In this document: piece after piece, positions 8,617 through 16,016 of the stretch
How the letters are laid out: every line of letters starts with the position of its first letter
How positions within the stretch are numbered: the first letter of the stretch is position 1
Origin: an uncultured Cellvibrio sp.
GTDB taxonomy: Bacteria; Pseudomonadota; Gammaproteobacteria; Pseudomonadales; Cellvibrionaceae
Assembly (NCBI GenBank): GCA_937958105.1
Contig: CALFXJ010000035.1
Span: 1-64,000 of the forward strand
Reading direction: 5' to 3'
Length of the DNA stretch: 64,000 nt
Program-made: the position numbers and the translations under genes
Notes under the pieces: model-generated
Told to the model about the DNA's origin: nothing
The model's database searches: none
Seen by the model: the letters and a program-made list of their open reading frames with translations, nothing else

Positions 8617-9525
8617 ATGCCTTCAGGTTTTGGTAATAAGCTGGTGATCGCGATTTCGTCGCGCGCGCTCTTCAATCTGGATGACAGCCATCAGGTTTAC
8701 ATAAAGGAGGGGCTGGAAGCCTATGCGCGGCATCAGATCGAGCACGAGGACGATGTCCTGCTGCCGGGAGATGCCTTTCCGATGGTTAAGAAACTCCTCC
8801 GGGTTAACGAACGGCTCGGCGGAGACCCCCGGGTTGAGATCATTCTGCTATCCCGCAACAGTGCTGACACCGGCCTGCGGGTCTTCAACTCTATCGAGCA
8901 TTACGGGCTGACTATCACCCGGGCTGCGTTTTGCGGCGGCGTCTCTCCCTATCGCTATGCCTCGGCATTTGGTTGCCATCTGTTCCTGTCTACAGACGGC
9001 GAGGATGTCCGGCAGGCCCTCAGCCATGGCATGGCAGCAGCCACCTTGATCGCCTCCAAGAACAAAGCTGAGCATGAAGACGAGCTGCGCTTTGCCTTCG
9101 ACGGTGATGCCGTACTGTTTTCGGATGAAGCAGAACAAGTTTATAAAAAACAGGGGCTTATGGCCTTTACTGAAAGTGAAAAGTTAGCAGCAAAACAGCC
9201 GCTCAGCGGTGGTCCTTTCAAGGAGTTTCTCTCCGCACTCCAAGGGTTGCAGGCGGAATTCAGTGGTGATGTCTGCCCGATCCGTACCGCTCTGGTCACG
9301 GCTCGCTCAGCGCCGGCACATGAACGGGTGATCCGCACGCTGCGCGCCTGGAATATCCGTATTGATGAGTCGCTTTTCCTGGGTGGCCTGCCCAAGGGTC
9401 CCTTTCTTAAAGCCTACGGTGCAGACGTTTTCTTCGATGATCAGTTGATGCATTGCGATTCAGCCAGTGAACATGTGGCCACAGGTCATGTTCCGCACGG
9501 AATCGCCAATGAACCGCTGTTATAA
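8617..9525 (+). CDS. 5'-nucleotidase, cytosolic NT5C1-like family (PF06189)
   Basis: A 302-residue protein recognisable as the bacterial relative of eukaryotic cytosolic 5'-nucleotidase I. It begins LVIAISSRALFNLDDSH (about 9-25), where the Asp pair follows the substrate loop. It has LLSRNSADTGLRVFNSI and GGVSPYRYASAFGCHLFLSTD, and C-terminal DVFFDDQLMHC with an acidic metal-site pair. Such enzymes hydrolyse nucleoside monophosphates using Mg2+. The gene is 37 bp after qor and could be cotranscribed with it. No signal peptide is present, fitting a cytoplasmic location. Confidence 0.85.
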   Translation: MPSGFGNKLVIAISSRALFNLDDSHQVYIKEGLEAYARHQIEHEDDVLLPGDAFPMVKKLLRVNERLGGDPRVEIILLSRNSADTGLRVFNSIEHYGLTITRAAFCGGVSPYRYASAFGCHLFLSTDGEDVRQALSHGMAAATLIASKNKAEHEDELRFAFDGDAVLFSDEAEQVYKKQGLMAFTESEKLAAKQPLSGGPFKEFLSALQGLQAEFSGDVCPIRTALVTARSAPAHERVIRTLRAWNIRIDESLFLGGLPKGPFLKAYGADVFFDDQLMHCDSASEHVATGHVPHGIANEPLL

Positions 9526-9613
9526 CGGGCTGTCCGCATAAAAACTATAAAATTTGCGGATATAGTCTAAGGTTATAGAAAGCCGACTGTGGTAGCGGTC
9601 AATATTAATTGAG

Positions 9614-9642
9614 TTGGCAAAGTGTAAAATGCCTACTATTCT
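9614..9642 (+). promoter_or_regulatory. Sigma70-type promoter upstream of cysB
   Basis: TTGGCA (9614-9619) and TATTCT (9637-9642) are separated by exactly 17 bases and lie 125 bp before the cysB start codon. The assignment comes from visible consensus matches only. Confidence 0.5.
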
Positions 9643-9767
9643 GTAGGCGAATAATGCAATTAATTTTTATAACACGAGTCCTTTTGTAGAGCCGCGCTGA
9701 AAAAGTGCGGGTACAAGAACCACCACCCATAACATCTAACTAAGAAGAGGGGCCATCTGGAGGGCTT

Positions 9768-10742
9768 ATGAAGCTGCAACAACTCCGTTATATATGGGAA
9801 GTAGCTCATCACGACTTGAACGTGTCTGCTACAGCCCAAAGCCTGTACACATCCCAGCCCGGGATCAGCAAGCAGATCCGCCTGCTGGAAGACGAACTGG
9901 GCGTAGAGATCTTTTCTCGCAGTGGTAAGCATCTGACCCGCATCACTCCGGCAGGCGAGGCTATCCTCAAGACTGCAGGAGAGATTCTGCGTAAGGTCGA
10001 AAGCATTAAGCAGGTTGCGCAGGAGTTCAGCAACGAGCGTAAGGGCAGCCTGTCCATTGCGACCACTCATACCCAGGCCCGCTATGCTTTGCCACCCGTG
10101 ATCGGAGCCTTCATTCGCCAGTATCCGGAAGTCTCCCTGCACATGCACCAGGGCACCCCCATGCAGATTTCCGAGATGGCTGCTGACGGCACGGTGGATT
10201 TTGCCATTGCCACGGAAGCGATGGAGCTGTTCAGTGACCTGATCATGATGCCTTGCTACCGGTGGAACCGTTGCATTGTTGTGCCGAAGAACCACCCGCT
10301 GACCCAGATTTCCCATCTGACCCTGGAAGACGTCGCCAAGCATCCCATCGTAACTTATGTATTCGGGTTTACCGGCCGGTCTAAGCTGGACGAAGCCTTT
10401 ATTAATCGCGGTCTGGCGCCTAAAGTCGTCTTTACCGCAGCCGACGCGGACGTCATCAAAACCTACGTGCGGCTGGGGCTGGGCATCGGCATCATTGCCA
10501 AGATGGCCTATAACGAAACCACGGATTCTGATCTGGTTGCTCTGGATGCGAGCCACCTGTTCCAGAGCAGTGTCACAAAGCTGGGCTTCCGTCGTGGCAC
10601 CTTCCTGCGTGGATTTATGTATGACTTCATTGAGAAGTTTGCTCCGCATCTGACCAGAGAGGTTGTTAACGAAGCTTTTAACCGCCATTCCAAAGCTGAA
10701 CTGGATGGGTTGTTTGAAGGCATAGAGTTACCATCCTATTGA
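9768..10742 (+). CDS. cysB: CysB, LysR-type regulator of cysteine biosynthesis
   Basis: A 324-residue protein, the normal CysB length. The N-terminus MKLQQLRYIWEVAHHDLNVS and the helix-turn-helix ATAQSLYTSQPGISKQIRLLE (about 19-39) are characteristic of CysB rather than a generic LysR regulator. The effector domain has SIATTHTQARYALP (about 98-111), the expected N-acetylserine/sulfate-binding segment. CysB activates sulfate uptake and reduction genes in response to N-acetylserine. The start has GAGGGC at a suitable distance. It stands alone between its own promoter and a terminator. Confidence 0.95.
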   Translation: MKLQQLRYIWEVAHHDLNVSATAQSLYTSQPGISKQIRLLEDELGVEIFSRSGKHLTRITPAGEAILKTAGEILRKVESIKQVAQEFSNERKGSLSIATTHTQARYALPPVIGAFIRQYPEVSLHMHQGTPMQISEMAADGTVDFAIATEAMELFSDLIMMPCYRWNRCIVVPKNHPLTQISHLTLEDVAKHPIVTYVFGFTGRSKLDEAFINRGLAPKVVFTAADADVIKTYVRLGLGIGIIAKMAYNETTDSDLVALDASHLFQSSVTKLGFRRGTFLRGFMYDFIEKFAPHLTREVVNEAFNRHSKAELDGLFEGIELPSY

Positions 10743-10769
10743 TATTCTCCGTTAAGCTTGTTTCTTTGA

Positions 10770-10797
10770 AAGCCGGGTATATTGCCCGGCTTTTTTA
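10770..10797 (+). terminator. Rho-independent terminator after cysB
   Basis: The stem GCCGGG...CCCGGC (10772-10790) is followed by TTTTTTATTT, about 30 bp after the cysB stop codon. Confidence 0.9.
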
Positions 10798-10891
10798 TTT
10801 GTTAATCAATTACTTATAACCAGTAGTTGATGTGCTTTCTCTCCTTGGTTGCCTATTTGTCAGCTAAAAATCTATACAAAATAAGTTGCCC

Positions 10892-10921
10892 TGTATAAGT
10901 TTTTGCCCTAAAACTTATACA
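10892..10921. promoter_or_regulatory. 30-bp perfect inverted repeat, candidate MerR operator
   Basis: Two perfect 12-bp arms, TGTATAAGTTTT and AAAACTTATACA, are separated by 6 bases. A further half-like TATACAAAATAAG stands just upstream (10873-10885). The dyad is 28 bp before the start of an operon that encodes a MerR-family regulator, so autoregulation by that protein is the natural reading. The arms also contain TATAC-like -10 material, so binding would overlap the promoter. No T-run follows, so it is not a terminator. Confidence 0.55.
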
Positions 10922-10949
10922 AATTCATTTTTATGTACAGGCTTTTTCC

Positions 10950-11903
10950 ATGGATAAGATTCCAGTCGGTGTGAGCGCCTGTCTGCTCGGAGACCCCGTC
11001 AGATTTGATGGGGGGCACAAGCATGACCGATATCTGACGGAAGTGCTGGGGCAATACCTGTCCTTTCAGCCGGTATGCCCCGAGGTTGCGATAGGCCTGG
11101 GTGTACCGCGCAAACCTATCCGCATCCAGGTGACCGACTGCGGCGAGCGTATCAGAGGGGTAGTGGACCCGGAGCTGGACGTAACGGATGCTCTCGTGGC
11201 TCAGGCTGAGCACGTAGCTGCCGCATTTCCGAGGTTGTGCGGCTACATCTTCATGCAGAAGTCACCCAGCTGCGGCGTGTTTGATATGAAGCGCTACGCG
11301 GCGGATGGTCAGTTGCTCGACACCGCCGGCCAGGGCGCCTATGCCCGTCGATTGATGGAGCTTATGCCCCTGATGCCGGTAGAGGAGTCGGGCAGACTGA
11401 AGGATGCGGGCCTGCGGGATAACTTTATCACCCGCGTCTTTGCCTTCTATGATTGGCGGCGCACAGTGGAAGATGACCCAAGTCCCCGCAGACTTATCGA
11501 ATTCTATTCCCGCTACAAGTACCTGGTTATGGCCCATCACCTGCCCAGCTACGGTGCGCTGGGTCGGTTGCTGGCGGACCTGTCGGGGCCTGATCTGCAA
11601 TCCATCTGCGATGAATTTATCAGGGGGCTCATGGCCGCCCTGCGTCATCCGGCCACGCGCAAGGGCAACACTAATGCCATGATGCACCTGCGCGGCTATC
11701 TGAAAGGCGTGCTTCAGGCTCCGGAAAACGACGAGCTTGACCGGGTTATTCGCGCCTATCAGCAGGGCGAGGTGCCATTGATAGTCCCGCTTACTCTGCT
11801 CAGGCACCATCTGATGAAGGTGGACAATCCCTACCTCAAACACCAGGCCTTCTGGGCGCCCCATCCGGAAAAGCTGGGGTTACGTAACGCCATCACCAAA
11901 TAA
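10950..11903 (+). CDS. Fused DUF523-DUF1722 (YbgA-like) protein
   Basis: A 317-residue protein with two parts. DUF523 (about 1-150) has VGVSACLLGDPVRFDGG, FQPVCPEVAIGLG, and MQKSPSCGVFD with paired Cys. DUF1722/YbgA (about 185-305) has RRLIEFYSRYKYLVMAHH and the LRGYLKG motif. The biochemical role is not established. It lies directly before a MerR regulator and a photolyase remnant, an arrangement seen in other proteobacteria where the set is linked to light or UV responses. The next gene begins 3 bases after the stop, so they form an operon. Confidence 0.85.
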   Translation: MDKIPVGVSACLLGDPVRFDGGHKHDRYLTEVLGQYLSFQPVCPEVAIGLGVPRKPIRIQVTDCGERIRGVVDPELDVTDALVAQAEHVAAAFPRLCGYIFMQKSPSCGVFDMKRYAADGQLLDTAGQGAYARRLMELMPLMPVEESGRLKDAGLRDNFITRVFAFYDWRRTVEDDPSPRRLIEFYSRYKYLVMAHHLPSYGALGRLLADLSGPDLQSICDEFIRGLMAALRHPATRKGNTNAMMHLRGYLKGVLQAPENDELDRVIRAYQQGEVPLIVPLTLLRHHLMKVDNPYLKHQAFWAPHPEKLGLRNAITK

Positions 11904-11905
11904 CG

Positions 11906-12847
11906 GTGTCAGGTATGAATACTCATCTCGACCAAGCGGCCTTGCTGCTGCCGATCCGCGAAATTTCCCGGCTGACCGGCGTCAACACAGTAACCCTGCG
12001 CGCGTGGGAGCGGCGCTACGGCCTGCTGAAGCCCCAGCGCACGGCTAAGGGCCACAGGCTTTACACCGCGGAAGACGTGCAGCGGGTTAAAGACATTCAG
12101 GCATGGCTGGGGCGGGGGCTGGCTATCAGCAAGGTGAGGGACATCCTTGCCCGGGAAGCGCCGGATACTGTTCAGCCGGATACCGATGATGTCTGGCTGG
12201 ATTACGTGGCACGAATTGAACAGGCGGTTCATCGATTGCATCGATCCGCCCTGGTGGAGGTGTTCAATGAGCTGGTCACGCTCTATCCCGCAGAGCTCAT
12301 CGCCGATCAGGTTCTGACCCGTGTACTGGAGTCGCTGCAGATTCAGCACGAGTTCGGCGCGGCAACCCGCCTGGCATTTTTGCGCAGCGTATTGCTGGAG
12401 CATTTTTATGTGAGCCACTATCGGCAACGCCAGACGGCCAGGGGCAGGCGGATACTGATTGTGAAGCTGGATCCGGAGGAGGCAGACATCCTGCCGTTGA
12501 TGCTCAATTACAGCCTGTTGGTCAATACTTATCAGGCGGAATACCTGGGATCCCTGCCGCCTGCGGAGTTGATGTTCGCGGCGCAGCAAAGTGGCGCCCG
12601 GGGGGTGGTTCTATACAGTGATTCAGTGACCAGTCCGAATCAGCTGCATCGACAGCTGGCGGAGTGGCAGCAGTTGTCCGATGTGCCGGTATTTATGGCC
12701 GGCAAGATGACCCGCCTGCTGGCTGAGGGTCAGGCTGAACTGCACAGGCTCTTGCTGGGTGACGGGCTGCAGCTGGTGCTGACGCGACTTCTCAGTACCT
12801 TGCCACCGGACGACGGAGCTTTCTCCGCATCGGGTGATCCTCAGTGA
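11906..12847 (+). CDS. MerR-family regulator with degenerate B12-binding-like domain
   Basis: A 313-residue protein. The N-terminal winged helix (about 16-85) is typical of the MerR/CarH/LitR group: IREISRLTGVNTVTLRAWERRYG, then RLYTAEDVQRV. The C-terminal half resembles the helical and Rossmann parts of CarH (RRILIVKLDPEEADILPLML..., SGARGVVLYS). However, it lacks the ExHxxG cobalt-ligand motif and the upstream W-x9-EH motif, so classical adenosylcobalamin sensing is unlikely. Start is GTG at 11906 or ATG at 11915; neither has a clear Shine-Dalgarno. It overlaps the photolyase remnant by 4 bases and probably regulates its own operon through the palindrome at 10892-10921. Confidence 0.8.
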   Translation: MSGMNTHLDQAALLLPIREISRLTGVNTVTLRAWERRYGLLKPQRTAKGHRLYTAEDVQRVKDIQAWLGRGLAISKVRDILAREAPDTVQPDTDDVWLDYVARIEQAVHRLHRSALVEVFNELVTLYPAELIADQVLTRVLESLQIQHEFGAATRLAFLRSVLLEHFYVSHYRQRQTARGRRILIVKLDPEEADILPLMLNYSLLVNTYQAEYLGSLPPAELMFAAQQSGARGVVLYSDSVTSPNQLHRQLAEWQQLSDVPVFMAGKMTRLLAEGQAELHRLLLGDGLQLVLTRLLSTLPPDDGAFSASGDPQ

Positions 12848-13723
12848 AGACGCTTGTGTGGCTGCGCCACGACCTGCGCCTCCAGGACAACCCGGCGCTC
12901 TATCGAGCGAGTGAGTCTGCCGAAGGCGTGGTAGCGGTTTATCTGTTGTGCGCAGAGTATGTTGAGCGCCATGCGATTGCTCCGGTCAAGCTGGACTTCA
13001 TCCGCCGACACTTGCACATCCTTGCCCCGCGATTAGCGGAGTTGGGTATTCCACTGGTGGTCGCACGGGTGGATAAAGCGACTGAAATCCCGCCGCGGCT
13101 TCTGGATATCGCTCGCCAGTTCGACTGCCGGCAATTGTTTTTCAACGCGGAGTATCCACTGGATGAACTGAACCGGGATCGGGCCGTGGCGGATCATCTT
13201 CGAGGGCAGGGAGTAGCCGTGAAGCGTTTTCACGATCGCGTTATCGTGCCGCCGGGCATGCTGCGTAACGGGCAGGGCGAACCTTATAAAGTCTTTACTG
13301 CCTTGATTATCCCCAGGTTTGCAAACACCGCGCGATGCAGGCGCATACCGAAGCCTTTCCCTGGCGGACAGATCAGGCTGCATTTCAGCAATGGTGTGAC
13401 GGGGAGACCGGTTTTCCTCTGATAGACGCGGCGATGCTGCAACTGAAAGCTACCGGCTGGATGCACAACCGGTTACGGATGGTGGTCGCGATGTTCCTCA
13501 CCAAAAACCTGCAGATTGACTGGCGGCTGGGAGAGCGCTACTTCATGTCGCAGCTTATAACGGCACCTTTATCCGTCAGTATCTGCCGGTGCTGAAAGCT
13601 TTACCGGCTAAACGGATTCACCAGCCGCCGCCCACACAGGGGTACCCGTTACCTATGGTTGATCTGACGGAAAGCCGTAAAAACACCATCATGCTGTTCA
13701 GCAAACTCAGTAAAGCTGGCTGA
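12844..13723 (+). pseudogene. phrB: Deoxyribodipyrimidine photolyase, broken by two internal deletions
   Basis: Three conserved photolyase segments lie in three different frames. Frame 1 (12844 to about 13300) holds the antenna domain, starting VWLRHDLRLQDNPAL and reaching the GEPYKVFTA motif. Frame 3 (about 13305-13556) resumes at KHRAMQAHTEAFPWRTD and contains TGFPLIDAAMLQLKATGWMHNRLRM and GERYFMSQL. Frame 2 (13556-13723) holds NGTFIRQYLPVLKALPAKRIH and the C-terminus. Against the usual length of about 470 residues, roughly 150 codons are missing at the first junction, and about 37 codons with the FAD-site block (GGWQW...GTDAAPYFRIFNP) at the second. The protein cannot bind FAD normally, so the gene is non-functional. 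The remaining segments are little decayed, suggesting a recent loss. Confidence 0.88.
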
Positions 13724-13953
13724 CTTGTGCGTACCGCGCACTGCTTCCAGCTGGCCGTGAGCAGAATTGTTGCTCGTGCCACAATTTCTGGAGAATTGTT
13801 TGCATAAATGAAACTCCTGCCAGAGAATCTTTTCCAACCCCATGCACCTCCGGTCGGTGCCGGGGGAGCGTGCCTCAGCGGCGCGCCTTTGCCATAATGC
13901 ACCGCCTGATTACCGTAATCACTCATGTACATTGTTCACAGGATAGATTCCCT

Positions 13954-14682
13954 ATGTCGCTGACCATGTCTTTCCCCGGTAAATTGTTGATCTCTGGTTT
14001 GCTGAGCCTTGGTGCCGGTGCAGCTCTGGCCAACGAAAACTACGCTGTTACCGGCAACGCATACAACGTTAAAAACGATCTGCTGGTATATACCGAGTAC
14101 TACACCGATATGAACCACAATCGGGAAGTCACCGTTAATTACGCAAAACCCGATGGCAGTGTGTTTGCCACCAAGACGCTTTTCTACACCGGTGAGGTGA
14201 CGCAGCCGGAATTCCAGTTCCACGACAAGCGCGATGATGAAAAAATTTCCGCCCGTTTCGTAGACGGACGGCTGATCCTGTCACACAGCCTGAATTATTC
14301 AACCAATGAAAGAACCATCCTCGATAATGCATCACTGGTCATTGACGTCGGCTACGATGCGTTTATCCAGAGCAACTGGGAGAAATTAACTTCGGGTAAG
14401 AAAGTGAACTTTATGTATGCACTGCCTGCGCAGGTAGACACCGGACGCCTGCAGGTACGTGAGATTGCCCGTGACAAAGCGCCGCTTGCGACGGTGAATG
14501 ACCCGGCGAACTGGCGCTACTTTATCATCTCGCCCGCTAATCGTTTCTCATCGATTTTTTCCAGTCCGATATATCTGGCGTATTCACCGGATAAATACCT
14601 GATGCGTTATCAGGGACGCTCCAGCATTGATAATGACAAGGGCGGTTCCTGGGATGTGAGGATTGAGTACCAGTACCGCTAA
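13954..14682 (+). CDS. Exported protein of unknown function
   Basis: A 242-residue protein if started at ATG 13954, which has AGGA about 10 bases upstream. This start exposes a signal peptide (LLISGLLSLGAGAALAN, cleavage near residue 26). The frame stays open further upstream, but that extension lacks a signal sequence. The mature part is rich in Tyr and beta-type patterns (YAVTGNAYNVKNDLLVYTEYY, FMYALPAQVDTG, WDVRIEYQYR) with no motif I recognise. It is likely a periplasmic or outer-membrane-associated soluble protein. It is followed by a strong terminator. Confidence 0.7.
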   Translation: MSLTMSFPGKLLISGLLSLGAGAALANENYAVTGNAYNVKNDLLVYTEYYTDMNHNREVTVNYAKPDGSVFATKTLFYTGEVTQPEFQFHDKRDDEKISARFVDGRLILSHSLNYSTNERTILDNASLVIDVGYDAFIQSNWEKLTSGKKVNFMYALPAQVDTGRLQVREIARDKAPLATVNDPANWRYFIISPANRFSSIFSSPIYLAYSPDKYLMRYQGRSSIDNDKGGSWDVRIEYQYR

Positions 14683-14694
14683 GCAAAAGCGAAA

Positions 14695-14727
14695 ATAAAA
14701 AGGGCTGCTAAAGAGCAGCCCTTTTTA
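14695..14727. terminator. Bidirectional terminator between two convergent genes
   Basis: The stem GGGCTGCT-aaag-AGCAGCCC (14702-14721) is flanked by A-run and T-run on either side. It serves both the exported protein (plus strand) and the sulfurtransferase (minus strand). Confidence 0.9.
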
Positions 14728-14739
14728 CGTTATGGATGA

Positions 14740-15561
14740 TTATATATTTGAGATCTGCGTTGTCTGATAGGAGCACCAGTCACTCCAGCTGCCCGGGTAG
14801 AGCCGGGCTTCAATCCCGCTGATATACAGCGACAGTAAATTTACGCAGGCCGTCACGCCGGAGCCGCAATACACTGCGAGATTGCGTTTATCCGGCAGGC
14901 TTTGCCAGCGAGCCTCATGCCACTCTGCCGGTTTGAAAAAGCCCTGTTCATCGGTAGCGTCCTGCCAGGGAAAATTCACTGCACCGGGAATATGGCCGGC
15001 AACAGGATCAATAGGTTCTTCCAGCCCGGCATAACGTCGCGGCTCGCGGGCGTCGATCAATGTCAACGCATCCGGATTGGCCAGTATATCTGCATAATCA
15101 ACCGTATCTTCCCGCACAGCTCTGACCCGGAAGGTACCCCAGCGCGCTGGTGGTTCCCGCCGATCCTGCATGCCTCCCAACGCGCACCACGCCTGATAGC
15201 CGCCGTCGAGAATCGCCACGTGCTCATGGCCGAGATGGCGCAGCAGCCACCAGGCTCGCGCAGCAAACGCCATGCGCGAATCATCGTAAACCACCACCAG
15301 CGTCTGTTGGTTGATACCAGCCCGTCGCAGCTTATCTGCCAGGATATCTGTCGCCGGTAACGGATGCCGGCCGCCATGGCGGGAAACGGGTGCGGAGAGG
15401 TCCCGCTCCAGATGAAAGTAGTAAGCCCCGGGAACATGGCCGACACGGTATTGCTGGTAGCCAAGGTCCTTGTCCATCAAATTAAAGCGGCAATCGATGA
15501 TCACAACTCCTTTGCCAATTTGATTTTTTAATTGCTCGGCAGTAATCAGGGGTGAATTCAT
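14740..15561 (-). CDS. sseA: 3-mercaptopyruvate/thiosulfate sulfurtransferase (tandem rhodanese)
   Basis: A 273-residue protein with two rhodanese domains. The N-terminal inactive domain contains HVPGAYYFHLERDLSAP (about 43-59) and VVVYDDS. The C-terminal active domain has the catalytic loop CGSGVTAC (about 231-238), with the first Cys as persulfide carrier. The CGSGVTA form is typical of mercaptopyruvate sulfurtransferases. The enzyme moves sulfur from 3-mercaptopyruvate or thiosulfate to cyanide or thiols in the cytoplasm. It is transcribed alone toward the shared terminator. Confidence 0.92.
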   Translation of the reverse strand: MNSPLITAEQLKNQIGKGVVIIDCRFNLMDKDLGYQQYRVGHVPGAYYFHLERDLSAPVSRHGGRHPLPATDILADKLRRAGINQQTLVVVYDDSRMAFAARAWWLLRHLGHEHVAILDGGYQAWCALGGMQDRREPPARWGTFRVRAVREDTVDYADILANPDALTLIDAREPRRYAGLEEPIDPVAGHIPGAVNFPWQDATDEQGFFKPAEWHEARWQSLPDKRNLAVYCGSGVTACVNLLSLYISGIEARLYPGSWSDWCSYQTTQISNI

Positions 15562-15685
15562 ATCCAGAACCAGATTCTGTTGATGAAAGTATTTTTATCT
15601 TGTCATTTAACGCACAGACGGTGAAGACTTTTGGAAAATTGAAACCGTTTTTTTATCGGAGTAGTGAAGGAGTTACCATTTTGGT

Positions 15686-16006
15686 TTACTGAGCAGAATT
15701 TTTCTGGCCCCAACCGTCCGGCTGCTTTCCTTCGAGCTCGTACGCAAACGCAATGATATGCGCTACCGCAATATATAGCGACAGCGGAATTTCATCTCCG
15801 AGTTCGAGTGTGACCAGCAAGTCCACCAGTTCGCTGTTGTCACATAGCGGCACATTGTGTTCCCGTGCAATATCAATGATTTCCTGAGCAATCGCACCTG
15901 TGCCTTTGGCGCTGACATGGGGCGCATTCTTGCCGTCATAAAACAGTGCCACGGCTTTCTGCACCTGCTCTCGTGAAAAAATATCATCCGGATTTTTATC
16001 GGCCAT
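15686..16006 (-). CDS. FlhB C-terminal-domain homologue (FlhB2/YlqH type)
   Basis: A 106-residue protein from ATG 16006; an upstream TTG in frame is less likely. It matches only the cytoplasmic C-terminal part of the export-switch protein FlhB: AVALFYDGKNAPHVSAKG, then VPLCDNSELVDLLVTLELGDEIP. It has no membrane helices and lacks the NPTH autocleavage motif. Stand-alone forms like this can replace the FlhB C-terminal domain in flagellar export. It lies 10 bp after fliK, so the two form an operon. Confidence 0.85.
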   Translation of the reverse strand: MADKNPDDIFSREQVQKAVALFYDGKNAPHVSAKGTGAIAQEIIDIAREHNVPLCDNSELVDLLVTLELGDEIPLSLYIAVAHIIAFAYELEGKQPDGWGQKNSAQ

Positions 16007-16016
16007 GATTCTGTTC

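Noticed and set aside
9533..9560. Inverted repeat TCCGCA...TGCGGA after the 5'-nucleotidase gene
   Set aside because: Short arms, a 16-base loop and no T-run; too weak to call a terminator or operator.
9660..10688. 342-codon open frame on the minus strand
   Set aside because: Antisense to cysB, whose helix-turn-helix is clear.
13808..13900. Short frame after the photolyase remnant
   Set aside because: About 26 codons, Pro/Gly/Ala-rich, no ribosome binding site or family resemblance.
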